From Euleptes europaea (lineage: Eukaryota; Chordata; Lepidosauria; Squamata; Sphaerodactylidae): a stretch of 64,000 nucleotides of DNA. The translations under genes and the position numbers were made by a program. How positions within the stretch are numbered: position 1 is the first letter of the stretch; each line of letters starts with the position of its first letter. Positions 1 to 9,984 of the stretch are shown one piece after another. The stretch covers positions 36,258,461 through 36,322,460 of the forward strand of contig NC_079325.1 of assembly GCF_029931775.1 (NCBI RefSeq). Reading direction: 5' to 3'. The notes beneath the pieces are model-generated. The model saw only the letters and a list, made by a program, of their open reading frames with translations. It did no database searches and was not told the DNA's origin.

Positions 1-113
1 TACCTCACAGAGTGTCTGTTGTGGGGAGGGGAAAGGAAGATGATTGTAAGCCAGGTTGATTCTTCCTTAAGTAGTAGAGAAAGTCAGCATATAAAAACAA
101 ACTCTTCTTCTAA
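1..113 (+). repeat. tRNA-derived SINE (family 1), 3' part
   Basis: This is the 3' half of a family that recurs at 15853, 18797, 36551 (minus), 41234 (minus), 42278 (minus) and 43359. It shows the shared GTGTCTGTTGTGGGGAGGGG block and the tail reading 'gcatataaaaac' followed by CTT-rich sequence. The 5' end lies outside the window. Confidence 0.8.
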
Positions 114-119
114 GTTAAT

Positions 120-320
120 TATGTGTTTCATGAAGAAATATTTCCTTTTGTCCATCCTGAATCTATTGCCTATCAAATACATTACCTGCTCCTGAGTTCT
201 AGTATTTTGGAAGTTCTAGTATTCGCTTTCTCCAAGAGGTGCATAATTGTATACATTTCTATCCCACTGGTCACCAGCAAGTAACTTGTGAGCTACTGGT
301 AGTTTGTTCCTTCCCTAGAA
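120..320 (-). repeat. CR1-type LINE 3' fragment
   Basis: The stretch 'gaagaaatatttccttttgtcc' and the following 'gagttctagtattttgg' match the CR1 3' ORF region also seen at 3300-3400. It is short and diverged, so it is an old fragment. Confidence 0.6.
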
Positions 321-2966
321 GAGATCACAAAAAGAACTTCTCTTAAAAAAAAAAAAAAAACTTTTATTTCATAGGATTTTCTTCTGTGCCATGGAGCTGA
401 TATCTTCACATCTGGTGTGCTTCCTAGTTAGCAGGAATGAACAAAACTTGGTAAGGTAGAGGGGGTAGCTGAGGATACTTTCAATTACTCTCTCATTTGC
501 TCTCATTAAAGAAAAGGTTGGCAACCACTGCTTTCTCGTGTCCCCTCTTGGTTGTCTTTTCTGTAAACAAAGAAGCCCCAAACTCCTTTGCCTTCGCTCA
601 CAGGGAAGGTGCTGCGACCCCTTGATCCTTTGGGTTTCAGTTTTCTGCAGTATCCTTTTTGAGATAGGAAGAACAGCAATACGTACAGGGTTCCAAAGGC
701 AGCTGTGTCATCAGTTTCCATGGAGAACAGGTAAAAATATAAAGGACGGCCTATCCAGACTTTCTGAGCAGCAATGTGAGGGCAGCTGGGGCAGAATCCT
801 ACCTGGGAGCTTTTTTCTCTACCCATCTGGCAAGTGTGTATTTGTCGGGAGGCAAATGTGTACTAAATTCCTGTTGGTAAGGAGGGCTGCTTGATCAGCG
901 TTGCAGGGAGGGTTTGTTCGGAAGCACTCTCTCTTTTTAACCGATTAGTGCATGGATTTCCTAGCTGACAAGGGAGGAAGAGAGAAAGAAGGACCTCAGG
1001 ACTATTTCCTGGAGTCCCTGTGTCAAGCTTGGTCCTGATGGCTAGTCCAAAATGTCTGGCCAGCTTCTGCACTCGGAAGTTGGTTCTGTCCTGGCCAAAG
1101 GTCAGCCAGCGGCAACCCTCTCCCCCAGAACAGCCCAGAGCCACATGCACGAGTTTGACATGAACAGCCGTCTGTCAGTCACGGTCAATGCCAGAGGCCA
1201 GGAAATTGCAGGGGACGTGAACCTAAACACCAGCCCCTGCTCCCACTGTGCCCCCCAGGTTATCAGTCCCCCCTCCCCGATGACAACTTCAACATCAGTG
1301 ATGCTGCTTGCAAAGGATCCCTTCCTCCCGTGGGCCTTGGGTTTCTTCCAAACCCAGATTTGGCTCTAATTGGGGGCACATTTGGTGTGTGTCCCCTGCC
1401 TGCCCCCCCCCCCTTAAAAAATGAGAGGCAGGTCTACGAGGCAGCTGCAGGGCCGTAATTTACCGTATGGGATCATTTACCTGATTAGAGAGTTTATTTT
1501 ATAAAAATTGCTTCAGAATGGGTTTACGTCCGGGGAGGAGGAGGAGGGATGGAGGGAGGGTGCGAGTATACTCTGTATATAATGGAGGGGGGGCTGACCC
1601 ACCAGGGAACATGTACCTGCCTATTTCCACAGTGGCAAAATAGGTTGCGCCCATTAATTAAAAGCCCATTAACAAGACGGGCAAGAGAAGGTAGCAAAAG
1701 GACCCCGTGGTTTTTTTTTCTCGCCCCCTCCAAAGGCATGTGGGCAGGCTGCCGTGTATATGTATGATTTCCAAAATTATGATGTTGAAGGCAAGTTTAT
1801 TTTTAATTTTTTTACTACGGCTGTTTCTCCCCTCCCTTCTCCACCAATCTTTTTTAATGGCTAGATCCTTTAATTATAATGACAAGTTTCTTCAAATTAG
1901 CTGGGGCGGTTAAGAAGCCATGGGGGTCTGGAAAGCCCTGTGCTCCCATCAGCCTTTCAGGAGTCTGAAAGACGGGATGAAAATAATGTTGCCACTTTTA
2001 AACTCTGGTTGTGCTCCTGCACTTTTTAGAGATGGCCTGTCTTTTTTTGCTTTTGGGCCAGTGGGTCTCTTGCCTGGGATTTTGTTTGGTGTCTCGCCCT
2101 GGGATATTGTTTTATGCTGTACGTTTTTAAAGAGAATAGATGGCTTTTTCACTTGGCTCTGCCTGGACCTGTGGTACTCAGACTTGCTGAGCTTCACCCG
2201 CAGACCCTACCCAGGTACCAGAGCTGGCCACCCCAGCCTCAAACAGCAGCTTGCCTTGCAGCGTTTATCAGGTGACAGTTTTTCTTAGCGTGGAGAAGAA
2301 GTGAAGGAGGGAAACTTCACAGATTTGATTCTTGGATGGCAAGCAGCTGTTAAAAGCAGAGCTGGGAGAAACAGTTGGCACCAAGGAAGAAACAACTCTA
2401 GGACTCACCCCCTGTCAAAGATTCCCGTTAAGCCAATGTAAACAGTAAATAAAAAATTCTGGGTATTTTTGGGTGTATTAAAACCCTGCCTGTAACAGTG
2501 TGACTGGATCATATTCCCCGCCCCCCTTGCTCGATTTCACAGGGAAGAATATTTTGTGGTCTCCGATCTGTTATCAGAGGTAAAGCCCCGGGATATCTCT
2601 GGCACACACCATTTTGCAGTCTTTGCAGTGTGGGAATTTAGGCCATGTGCTGTTAAGATCATAGCTGATGTATTGCAGGGCTTTCAAAGGAGGGATTTGC
2701 AGAGGGCAAGAAGAGCGATGGTTTGTATAAATCCGATCCTCCAGGGATGGCGCGAGGAGAGGCAGAACAAGAGCCGGGAGGGCTTGGTAAATTGCAGTGC
2801 GGCCATTTAACGGCTGGAGAGGGAGCCCAGGCCCCAGCCTTTCTTGTAAACCCCCCCCCCAGTAAAAATTAATGCTGAGGCTCTATGGCTGGCATGATGT
2901 CTTGGTTGGGCCCTCTGGGCCCGTCTCCCAATGGTGATGGCACCAGTGGCCAGAGGAGAACACAAG
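321..2966. other. Intergenic DNA without a recognised gene
   Basis: No exon of a known protein was recognised on either strand, and no interspersed repeat was recognised. There are A, C and G homopolymer runs. AT-rich blocks with TAATT cores (about 1440-1520 and 1650-1670) and the stretch 2540-2815 read like single-copy, possibly conserved, non-coding DNA, but that cannot be shown from one genome. Confidence 0.5.
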
Positions 2967-4060
2967 AGAATCCTCCTCATAAGAACATAAGAAAGGCCCT
3001 GCTGAATCAGACCAAGGCCCATAAAGTCCAGCAGTCTGTTCACACAGTGGCCAACCAGGTGCCTCTAGGAAGCCACTAACAAGACGACTGCAGCAGCACC
3101 ATCCTGCCTGTGCTCCACCGCACCCAAAATAATAGGCATGCTCCTCTGATAGTAGAGAGAATAGGTATGCAGCATGACCAGTATCCATTCTAACTAACAG
3201 CCATGAATACCTCTCTCCTCCGTGAATATGTCCACTCCCCTCTGAAAGCCTTCCAAGTTGGCAGCCATCATCACATCCCGGGGCAGGGAGTTCCACAATT
3301 TAACTATGCGTTGTGTGAAAAAATACTTCCTTTTATCCGTTTTGAATCCGTCACCCTCCAGCTTCAACAGATGACCTCGCGTTCTAGTATTATGGGAGAG
3401 GGAGAAAAACTTCTCCCTGTCCACTCTCTCCAAACCATGCATAATTTTATAGACCTCTATCATGTCTCCCCTCATCCGCCTTCTTTCCAAGCTAAACAGC
3501 CCTAAGCGTTTTAACTGCTCCTCATAGGGCAGTTGCTCCAGTCCCCTAATCATTTTGGTTGCTCTTCTCTGCACCTTCTCAAGCTCTGTAACATCCTTTT
3601 TTAGGTGTGGTGACCAGAACTGTACACAGTATTCCAAGTGTGGTCTCACCATAGATTTGTACAAATCTATGATATCAGCAGTTTTATTCTCTATTCCTCG
3701 TCTAATTATGGCCAGCATGGAATTTGCCTTTTTTACAGCAGCCGCACACTGGGATGACATCTTCATTGAGCTATCCACTACCACCCCAAGATCCCTTTCT
3801 TGGTCTGTTGCTGCCAGCACAGATCCCATCAGTGTATATATGAAGTTGGGATTTTTTGTCCCAATATGCATCACTTTACACTTACTCACGTTGAATCTCA
3901 TTTGCCATTTTAATGCCCATTCTTCCAGTATGCAGAGATCCTTCTGGAGCTCTTCACAGTCCGATTTTGTTTTAACCACCTTAAATAATTTGGTGTCATC
4001 TGCAAACTTGGCTACTTCACTGTTTAACCCCAACTCCAGGTCATCCTCCTCTGGGCACCT
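2967..4060 (-). mobile_element. 5'-truncated CR1 LINE (reverse transcriptase C-terminus and 3' UTR)
   Basis: The minus strand holds an open frame of 279 codons (4033-3194) with LINE features: FADDTKL near its start, the block RDLGVVVD, then [21 protein letters not shown], and the C-terminal KLWNSLPRDVM. These are typical of CR1 reverse transcriptases. The FADD motif is the palm-domain catalytic region; upstream endonuclease and fingers are missing, so the copy is 5' truncated and cannot move by itself. The 3' UTR runs left to about 2967, where 'aagaacataagaa' and 'ccctgctgaatcagaccaagg' are CR1 3' landmarks. The largely open frame suggests a fairly young insertion. Confidence 0.9.
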
Positions 4061-4184
4061 TTCGCATCAGGAAATGAGAGATTGGTTCAGAGACCCTTGG
4101 GACATCATGGGGGGGCCTTTGGGGCAATCTTCCATTCTCCCCCCCCCCCGGGAGGTACACTGGAGGGAGTGGCGTTAGGGTTGC

Positions 4185-4811
4185 CAACCTCCAGGTACTG
4201 GGAAAGATCCAGACAGCACTCACAAATTGTAATACAAAAGTAAGCTTTATCAAAGTGTGAAATAGTGCAAAAGGTACAAAATATATATACAAGGATGACG
4301 AAGATACACATACAAAATAAATAATGGAAGTCCAATATGATATCAAGTTCAAATGTCCAAAGACACAAAGTAGGTAAATATCCTGAAAACAGGTAAGTCA
4401 ATATTTATAATCCAGTATGGACTTCTGTTGTACTTATAGACAGCTGAAGGAGCAGATGTCCCAGGCGAGAGCCACAAAGGGAAGGTGACCGGACGTGTTG
4501 TCTAGATTCAAATCACGTTTCGCACATGGCTTCATCAGCAACATGTATCAAAAGGATACACAGCAAAATTTCATTAAAGTTTCTAACAGGACCAGAGCAA
4601 ATGATAGGTCTCAAGCTAGACTGCTGCTAGCCGGAGATCTCCTGCTATTACAACTGATCTCCAGCCAATAGAGATCAGTTCCCCTGGAGAAAATGGCAGC
4701 TTTGGCAATTGGACTCTATGGCATTGGAGTCCCTCCCCCCAACCCCAACCCTCCTCAGGCTCCACCCCAAAAACCTCCCGCTGGTGGCGATTAAGGGCCT
4801 GGCAACCCTAA
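4185..4811 (-). mobile_element. Small TIR element (AGGGTTGCCA family), interrupted
   Basis: Terminal AGGGTTGCCA-type repeats lie at about 4188 and 4801-4810. Internal sequence (4615-4811) is the reverse complement of the family also seen at 4866, 5743 and 56789. The element is split by an insertion at about 4226-4614. The 56789 copy has an 8-bp flanking duplication, suggesting a non-autonomous hAT-type element. Confidence 0.65.
4226..4614 (-). mobile_element. Putative Penelope-like element terminal-repeat fragment
   Basis: This AT-rich insert sits inside the small TIR element. On the minus strand it carries CTGATGA (4538-4532) followed after 10 bases by GAAAC (4521-4517), the two core boxes of a hammerhead ribozyme. 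A possible stem I (TGTATC...GATACA) lies directly upstream of the first box. Hammerhead motifs are a known mark of Penelope-like terminal repeats. No reverse transcriptase is visible, so the family call rests on the motif and on similarity to the 5942-6229 insert. Confidence 0.45.
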
Positions 4812-4865
4812 GTGGAGCTCCAGTGCATCTGCATTGCTGTTAAACCCACTGCCATAGATGGGGCT

Positions 4866-5062
4866 TAGGGTTACCAGGTCCCTCTTTGCCACCGGCAGGA
4901 AGCTTTTGTGGCGGAGCCTGAGGAGGGCGGGGTTTAGAGAGAGGGACTTCAATGCCATAGAGTCCAATTGGCAAAGCGGCCACATTCTCCAGGTGAACTG
5001 ATCTCTACCGGCTGGAGATTAATAGTAGTAGATTTACTAACTGGAGGTTGGCTACCCTAATG
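4866..5062 (+). mobile_element. Small TIR element (AGGGTTGCCA family)
   Basis: It runs from 'agggttaccaggtccctc' to 'ggaggttggctaccctaa'. The inner blocks 'gcctgaggagggcggggttt' and 'aatgccatagagtccaatt' are shared with the copies at 4615, 5743 and 56789. Confidence 0.7.
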
Positions 5063-5467
5063 GGGCTCCATTCAGACATAGTTAGATGTGTGTGTGGGGA
5101 TGCCTGAGAGTCCCATTAATAAAACTCTTTTATACTTTTATATTTTTAGTAATCTTAAATTGGCATGCCACTTTTGTGTCACACACTAATTTTGTATATC
5201 TTATTAATACCAGATTTTTTAATCAATTTTTGTAATTTGTAACAGTTTTTACAGTTTCATCAAGTTGGACAATATGATAAACTAACTTCTGGCTGGTCAA
5301 AAAGTCCGTATTAATAAACTTGACTTGACTTGAATCCTTTGAGGCGGAAATGCAATCTCCAATTCTGTACAAGATAAAAGGGGGAGGGGGAAAGGGCAGC
5401 AGCATAGTTTTAAATTGACCCTTTGCTACAAAAGAAGCCCACTGATCCAGTGGGATGGTGATTGAAG

Positions 5468-5650
5468 TTTCAGACTAGGATCTGGGGGAGACAGGTTCAA
5501 ATCCCCTCTGGGCCTTTAAGCTCGCTGGGTGACCTTCGGCCTAACCTACCTCCTCGCAGGATTGTTGTGAGGCTAAAACGGAGGAGGGAAGACTGATGCA
5601 TGCCATCGAGAGCTCCTTGGAGGAGGGCGGGATAAAAACGTATTAAAAAA
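5468..5650 (+). repeat. tRNA-derived SINE (family 3)
   Basis: A B-box-like GGTTCAAATCC at about 5491 is followed by 'ctgggtgaccttcggcc', 'cctacctcctcgcaggatt' and the tail 'gggataaaaacg'. It has the same layout as the minus-strand copy at 39622-39826. The A box is degenerate. Confidence 0.6.
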
Positions 5651-5742
5651 ATATCCTCCCCCCCAACAAGTCCCCGGAAAGTCAGGAAATCCAGAGTTTG
5701 TTCTGCAAGCGGAGGGTGTGTGTGTGTGTGGGGGAAGGGTTG

Positions 5743-6252
5743 CCAGGTCCTTTGCCACCGGCGGGAGGTTTTTGGGGCAGAGCCTGAGGAGGGCGAGGTT
5801 TGTGGGGGGGGGGAGGGACTTAGAGTCCAATGCCATAGAGTCCAATTGCCAAAGCGGCCATTTTCTCCAGGTGAACTGATCTGTATCGGCTGGAGATCAG
5901 TTATATTAGCAGGAGATCTCCAGCTACTACCAGGAGGTTGGGGAAGAAACAGCAACAGCACAAATTATCAATGCAGTTATATATATTGGGTGCAAAATAT
6001 ATATACAGTGACTACATAAATAACAAACAGTACATAAAAAGACAAAAATTCACTTAATAAAGGTAAGTACTAAACGTTATAGCTATCATTGATGTATCAA
6101 TTTTCTTTTATAGAGTTCAAGCTTCCAGGTAAGTGCAAATGTCGCAAGGTATATTACAGACAAGTAAACAGCTGTTGCGGTTTCTTTCCCATATTATGCA
6201 GCACAGAGCCTTTTCCCCCCTCCGGTACGACCAGGAGGTTGGCAACCCTAGC
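5743..6252 (+). mobile_element. Small TIR element (AGGGTTGCCA family), interrupted
   Basis: The 5' part (5743-5941) and 3' end (6230-6252, ending GGCAACCCTAG) belong to one copy. ACCAGGAGGTTGG occurs at 5929-5941 and again at 6230-6242, flanking an insert of 288 bp, so the break is a clean insertion with a 13-bp target duplication. Confidence 0.7.
5942..6229. mobile_element. Insert with 13-bp target duplication, related to the 4226-4614 insert
   Basis: The AT-rich insert shares 'cacaaatt', 'gcaaaatatatatac' and general layout with 4226-4614, so both may be Penelope-like terminal-repeat fragments. No coding sequence is visible. I did not find hammerhead boxes in this copy. Confidence 0.45.
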
Positions 6253-7006
6253 GGAGGGGGGGATTTGGAGGAAAAATAAGCGTTTGGCTCATCTCTGGAG
6301 GCTCCGAAGGTTACCCAGCAGTTTTATTTGGCTTCGGAGTGCCATTCCCCCCTCCTTTTCCAAATATATATATATTTTGCCGCCGTGCGGGCTCATTTGC
6401 ATGCGTATTGCGCCTACCGCCACGGGTGCCGGGGTCAATTGAAACTCGAGAAAAAGAGCAGGGGTTTTTATGCAAAACTGTTGATTGCATTTGGTATGTA
6501 ACGAAATCATCCAATATTCATCCGACTACGGGGCCCTAATCGGAAAGGAGAACTGGAGGACGAGAGAGTCGCCGGGAAAGCCGTAATGAGCCGCTGCGGT
6601 GATTAAAAAAAAAAAGAAAAAGCAAAAGCCCCCCACTTCAATCCAGCCCCGAAAGCGCGTCTAATCAACACTGAGTCTGGGAGGCCGGCGATTACGGCGA
6701 GGCGGGCTCTTCTCGCGCGGGGCGCGCTGTCAGCGATGCCGGCGCGCCTTGCAAACTCTGACACGCCAGCCCCGCACGATCGGCTGCAAGCAAGCCCGGA
6801 CAGCTCCCAATCAGAGAAGAGGCTCGCCTCGCCTCCGCACAAAAGCAATCGCGCCGTCGCCGTCTCTCCCCCTTGGCACAAGGCGAGCAATCACCTCTCT
6901 CTTGAAGGGTGCAATCGCGGGTTGTTGTTGTGTTGCTTTTTTTTTAAACTCCGTGGAGGGGCTCGCCTGCAACTCAGAACACCTCCTCCTCCTCGTTTGC
7001 TCTTTT
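6253..7006. other. Orphan CpG-rich block without a recognised gene
   Basis: From about 6400, and mainly 6540-6860, the sequence is rich in CpG, with 'gcgcggggcgcgctg' and 'gatgccggcgcgcc' near 6717-6745. It also has TAATGA and GATTAAA-type AT islands. No exon or splice pair was recognised. It lies directly upstream of the SINE array at 7007. It could be an intergenic promoter or enhancer, or the edge of an unannotated transcript. Confidence 0.45.
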
Positions 7007-7657
7007 GGGAGGGGCCGGGGCTTAGTGGTAGAGCAACTGCTTGGCATGCGGAAGGTCCCAGGTTCAATCCCCGGCGTAGAGCAACTGCTTGGCATGCGGA
7101 AGATCCCAGGTTCAATCCCCGGCATACAGCAACTGCTTGGCATGCAGAAGGTCCCAGGTTCAATCCCCGGCGTAGAGCAACTGCTTGGCATGCGGAAGGT
7201 CCCAGGTTCAATCCCCAGCGTAGAGCAACTGCTTGGCATGCAGAAGGTCCCAGGTTCAATCCCCGGCGTAGAGCAACTGCTTGGCATGCAGAAGGTCCCA
7301 GGTTCAATCCCCGGCGTAGAGCAACTGCTTGGCATGCGGAAGGTCCCAGGTTCAATCCCCGGCGTAGAGCAACTGCTTGGCATGCAGAAGGTCCCAGGTT
7401 CAATCCCTGGCGTAGAGCAACTGCTTGGCATGCGGAAGATCCCAGGTTCAATCCCCGGCATACAGCAACTGCTTGGCATGCAGAAGGTCCCAGGTTCAAT
7501 CCCCGGCGTAGAGCAACTGCTTGGCATGCAGAAGGTCCCAGGTTCAATCCCCGGCGTAGAGCAACTGCTTGGCATGCAGAAGGTCCCAGGCTCAATCCCC
7601 GGCATAGAGCAACTGCTTGGCATGCAGAAGGTCCCAGGTTCAATCCCTGGCATCTCC
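7007..7657 (+). repeat. tRNA-derived SINE (family 2) head expanded into a tandem array
   Basis: The SINE begins at about 7007 with 'gggaggggccggggct' and one A-box-like TTAGTGGTAGAGCA. Its tRNA-like segment is then repeated: 13 units of exactly 48 bp span 7031-7654. Each unit runs from GAGCAACTGC through GGCATGC to the B-box-like GGTTCAATCC (GGCTCAATCC in unit 12). Only the first unit follows a full A box. Because 48 is divisible by three, every frame without a stop stays open through the array; these frames are by-products of the repeat. Confidence 0.95.
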
Positions 7658-7665
7658 AGTTAAAG

Positions 7666-7955
7666 CAGTGGTTCCCAACCTTTTTTTTTTTTGACCAGGG
7701 ACCACTAGGACTTTTTTGTTCGGTGCAGGGACCCCAAGGTACAAAATAAAAATTCAGAGAATTTGAAAATAAACTTTAATCACAACTGTTAGTTAAACAT
7801 TAAACTTAGAATAATATTTGAATATATATTTTTATAATAGAGAACTTTTAATTGAAAATATTAATTTATTATGGGTTTATAACTTTTTTTCGCAGACCTT
7901 AATGTAGTTCTCGCGGATTCCTGGGGGTCCACGAACCTCTGGTTGGGAACCAGTG
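7666..7955. mobile_element. Non-autonomous hAT-type DNA transposon, 290 bp
   Basis: The ends are CAGTGGTTCCCAACC and GGTTGGGAACCAGTG, terminal inverted repeats with one mismatch. They are flanked by the exact 8-bp duplication AGTTAAAG at 7658-7665 and 7956-7963. An 8-bp duplication and CAG/CTG-like ends are hAT features. The inside is AT-rich and has no transposase. It interrupts the family-2 SINE. Confidence 0.9.
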
Positions 7956-8240
7956 AGTTAAAGGGACTGGGCCAGTAGGTGATGTGAACTGGACCAGACC
8001 CTTGGGTCCATCAAAGTCAGTGTTGTCTGCTCAGACCGGCAGCGGCTTCTCCAGGGTCTCAGGCAGAGGTCTTTCACATCACCTACTGGCCCAGTCCCTT
8101 TAACTGGAGATGCCGGGGATTGAACCTGGGACTTCTGCATGCCAAGCAGATGCTCTACCACTGAGCCACAGCCCCTCCCCTGGGGCAATACTGGATTTGA
8201 TGGACCAGGGGTCTGGTTCAGTATAAAGCAGCTTCATGTG
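7956..8240 (+). repeat. 3' part of the family-2 SINE, carrying an inverted second copy
   Basis: Bases 7956-7988 and about 8190-8240 ('atggaccaggggtctggttc', 'cagcttcatgtgcttc') are plus-strand SINE body and tail. Between them, about 7989-8187 is a minus-strand copy of the same family with an intact A box (CTCAGTGGTAGAGCA on the minus strand) and B-box-like GGTTCAATCC. The 33-base stretch at 7956-7988 is inverted at about 8071-8103. Confidence 0.8.
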
Positions 8241-9470
8241 CTTCATCTCTGCTGGGACTGCGGTTGGCTTTCAACAGCCTGGAGGGAGGGCTGATTCTCC
8301 CTCCCCCCAAAAAAGCCAAGGGTGGGCCTGAGTTCGAATCAAGCAACTGGCTGGCACCTGCATGACAAACTCCTGTCTTTCACGCTTGTTGATGTTATAC
8401 ACACCCTGAGAAGCTTGATATCATACACAAGGTGTGAGCTGGCAACTGTTTTAACACACGTGGACTAAATATTTCTTTTGCCTTGTATAACATGTATATA
8501 GATGTCAGGAGTGTATTATAAAATTGTTTTATGCATAGGGTTGCCAGCTCCCCCTTCGCCACCAGCGGGAGGTTTTTCTTTCATCGCTCTGAGGATGGAA
8601 CTCTGCCAACGCTGAGCAACTGGATCCTAGCGCGAAGCATGTCCTTCCTGTGTCTCCATCAGGGAAACCCTTTCAAACAAACCTTGGCAATTCATGCTGC
8701 ATGTATTACACAGGGAGGCAGGCAATGGCAAACCACCTCCGAGTTTCTCTTGCCTGGAAAACCCTATGGGGTAGCCATAAATCCTGTGAGCTGACGGCAC
8801 ACACATAAATGACAAAGGAAGCAAATGTGTGTGTCTTTGGGGAACAGAATGCCTCTCGCAAAAGCAAGCATGTCCCACAGATCCTGCCCCCTTGCCCTGC
8901 ATACATTGGTACTTCTGCCGTTGTTGGTGGTTGGGAGAGAGCGTGCACAAGTATTTTCAAGTCAGCCTCCTCCCTGCCTGCTGGTCTCAGTGGCTCGGCG
9001 TCCTTTGTGCTTTCCAAATAAACAAAGCAGTACGTTTAAACTTTTGCATGTTTGCAGAAGTTGGGAAGAAAGGAGGCAGAAATGAAAGATTTCCTCTCTC
9101 TTTTGGACCCCACATTCAACAATTTCTTTGCTTTGTGTATTCTGGCCAGAAGCGCCTCTTGATAAATGAATGGAAGGGGGAAAGAATGCCTACGGTCCTC
9201 ACCTAGTTCAGCAAATTGCTTTCAGTTCAGAACTTTTAGCCAGTTGCACATTTATCAAACAAAATCTCCCCCTCTGCCCTTACCCTAGCTGCAAAAAAAG
9301 GAGTGTGCATGTACTTCCCCTACCACAAGCCAGTAGAGTAATACATGATGCCTAAGTACTGACATAGTTTGCTGTTTGGGACTTGCGTGTGTCGTCTCTC
9401 CTCTGCAGAGATGCCCTATGAGTTCTGCCAGGGCAAGATGGGCAGGTCTTTACAGCACTCTAGAGCAGTG
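8241..9470. other. Intergenic DNA with small repeat pieces
   Basis: A head fragment of the AGGGTTGCCA element is at about 8537-8575. At 8701-8805 there is a SINE 3' tail ('ggcaatggcaaaccacctcc' ... 'gacggcacacaca') of the BovB-like type. The rest holds no recognised gene or repeat. Confidence 0.5.
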
Positions 9471-9712
9471 AGAGCCAACGTGATGTAGTGGTTAAGAGTG
9501 GTGGACTAAACTTGAGAACCAGGTTTGATTCCCCGTTCCTCCATGTGAAGACTGCTGGGTGACCTTAGGCCAGTCACAGTCCTCTCAGAGCTCTCTCAGC
9601 CCACGCGGAGACAGGCAATGGAAAACCACCTCCGAACGTCTCTTGCCTTGAAAACCCTTTGGGGTTGCCATAAGTCAGCTGTGGCTTGACGGGGCGCGCG
9701 CACACACACACA
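9471..9712 (+). repeat. tRNA-derived SINE with BovB-like CA tail
   Basis: The A-box region GATGTAGTGGTTAAGAG (near 9482) and the B-box-like GGTTTGATTCC are followed by 'ctgggtgacctta'. From about 9610 the sequence changes to a different 3' end: 'ggcaatggaaaaccacctcc', 'ttgccataagtcagctgtgg' and a CA run. This is a SINE head joined to a BovB-like tail. Confidence 0.7.
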
Positions 9713-9984
9713 GAGCAGTAAAAAGGCAACAGGTGCTGGGACCTCTAAACGCTCCTTTACAAAAGAGGAGCAGCCGTCCCCTGGCACAAACACAAAACTA
9801 ATAAAGGATGTGGCCCCACAAATCCCATCTGAATATCACTGCTTGCCTTTGTCCGATTACCACCTCTACACGATATGCAGATGATTGGGGGGCAGGGAGA
9901 CCATAACCTGAGATTAGCAGTTTGTAAGAAACTAACGTGCCACCTCCTGCTCCTCTAACTATTCTCTGCCAAGGTTCCCAGCCA

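Noticed and set aside
3194-4033. A 279-codon minus-strand frame as a host gene
   Set aside because: It is the CR1 LINE reverse transcriptase C-terminus.
7020-7080. A genuine tRNA gene
   Set aside because: A- and B-box-like sequences are present but no cloverleaf or anticodon arm can be drawn, and the same sequence recurs as a SINE.
6736-7749. Long open frames (250-337 codons) on both strands with a 16-residue repeat such as EQLLGMRKVPGSIPGV, looking like a repeat protein
   Set aside because: They come from the 48-bp SINE array, whose unit length is divisible by three, so several frames on both strands stay open at once. No splice context, conserved domain or start context supports a gene.
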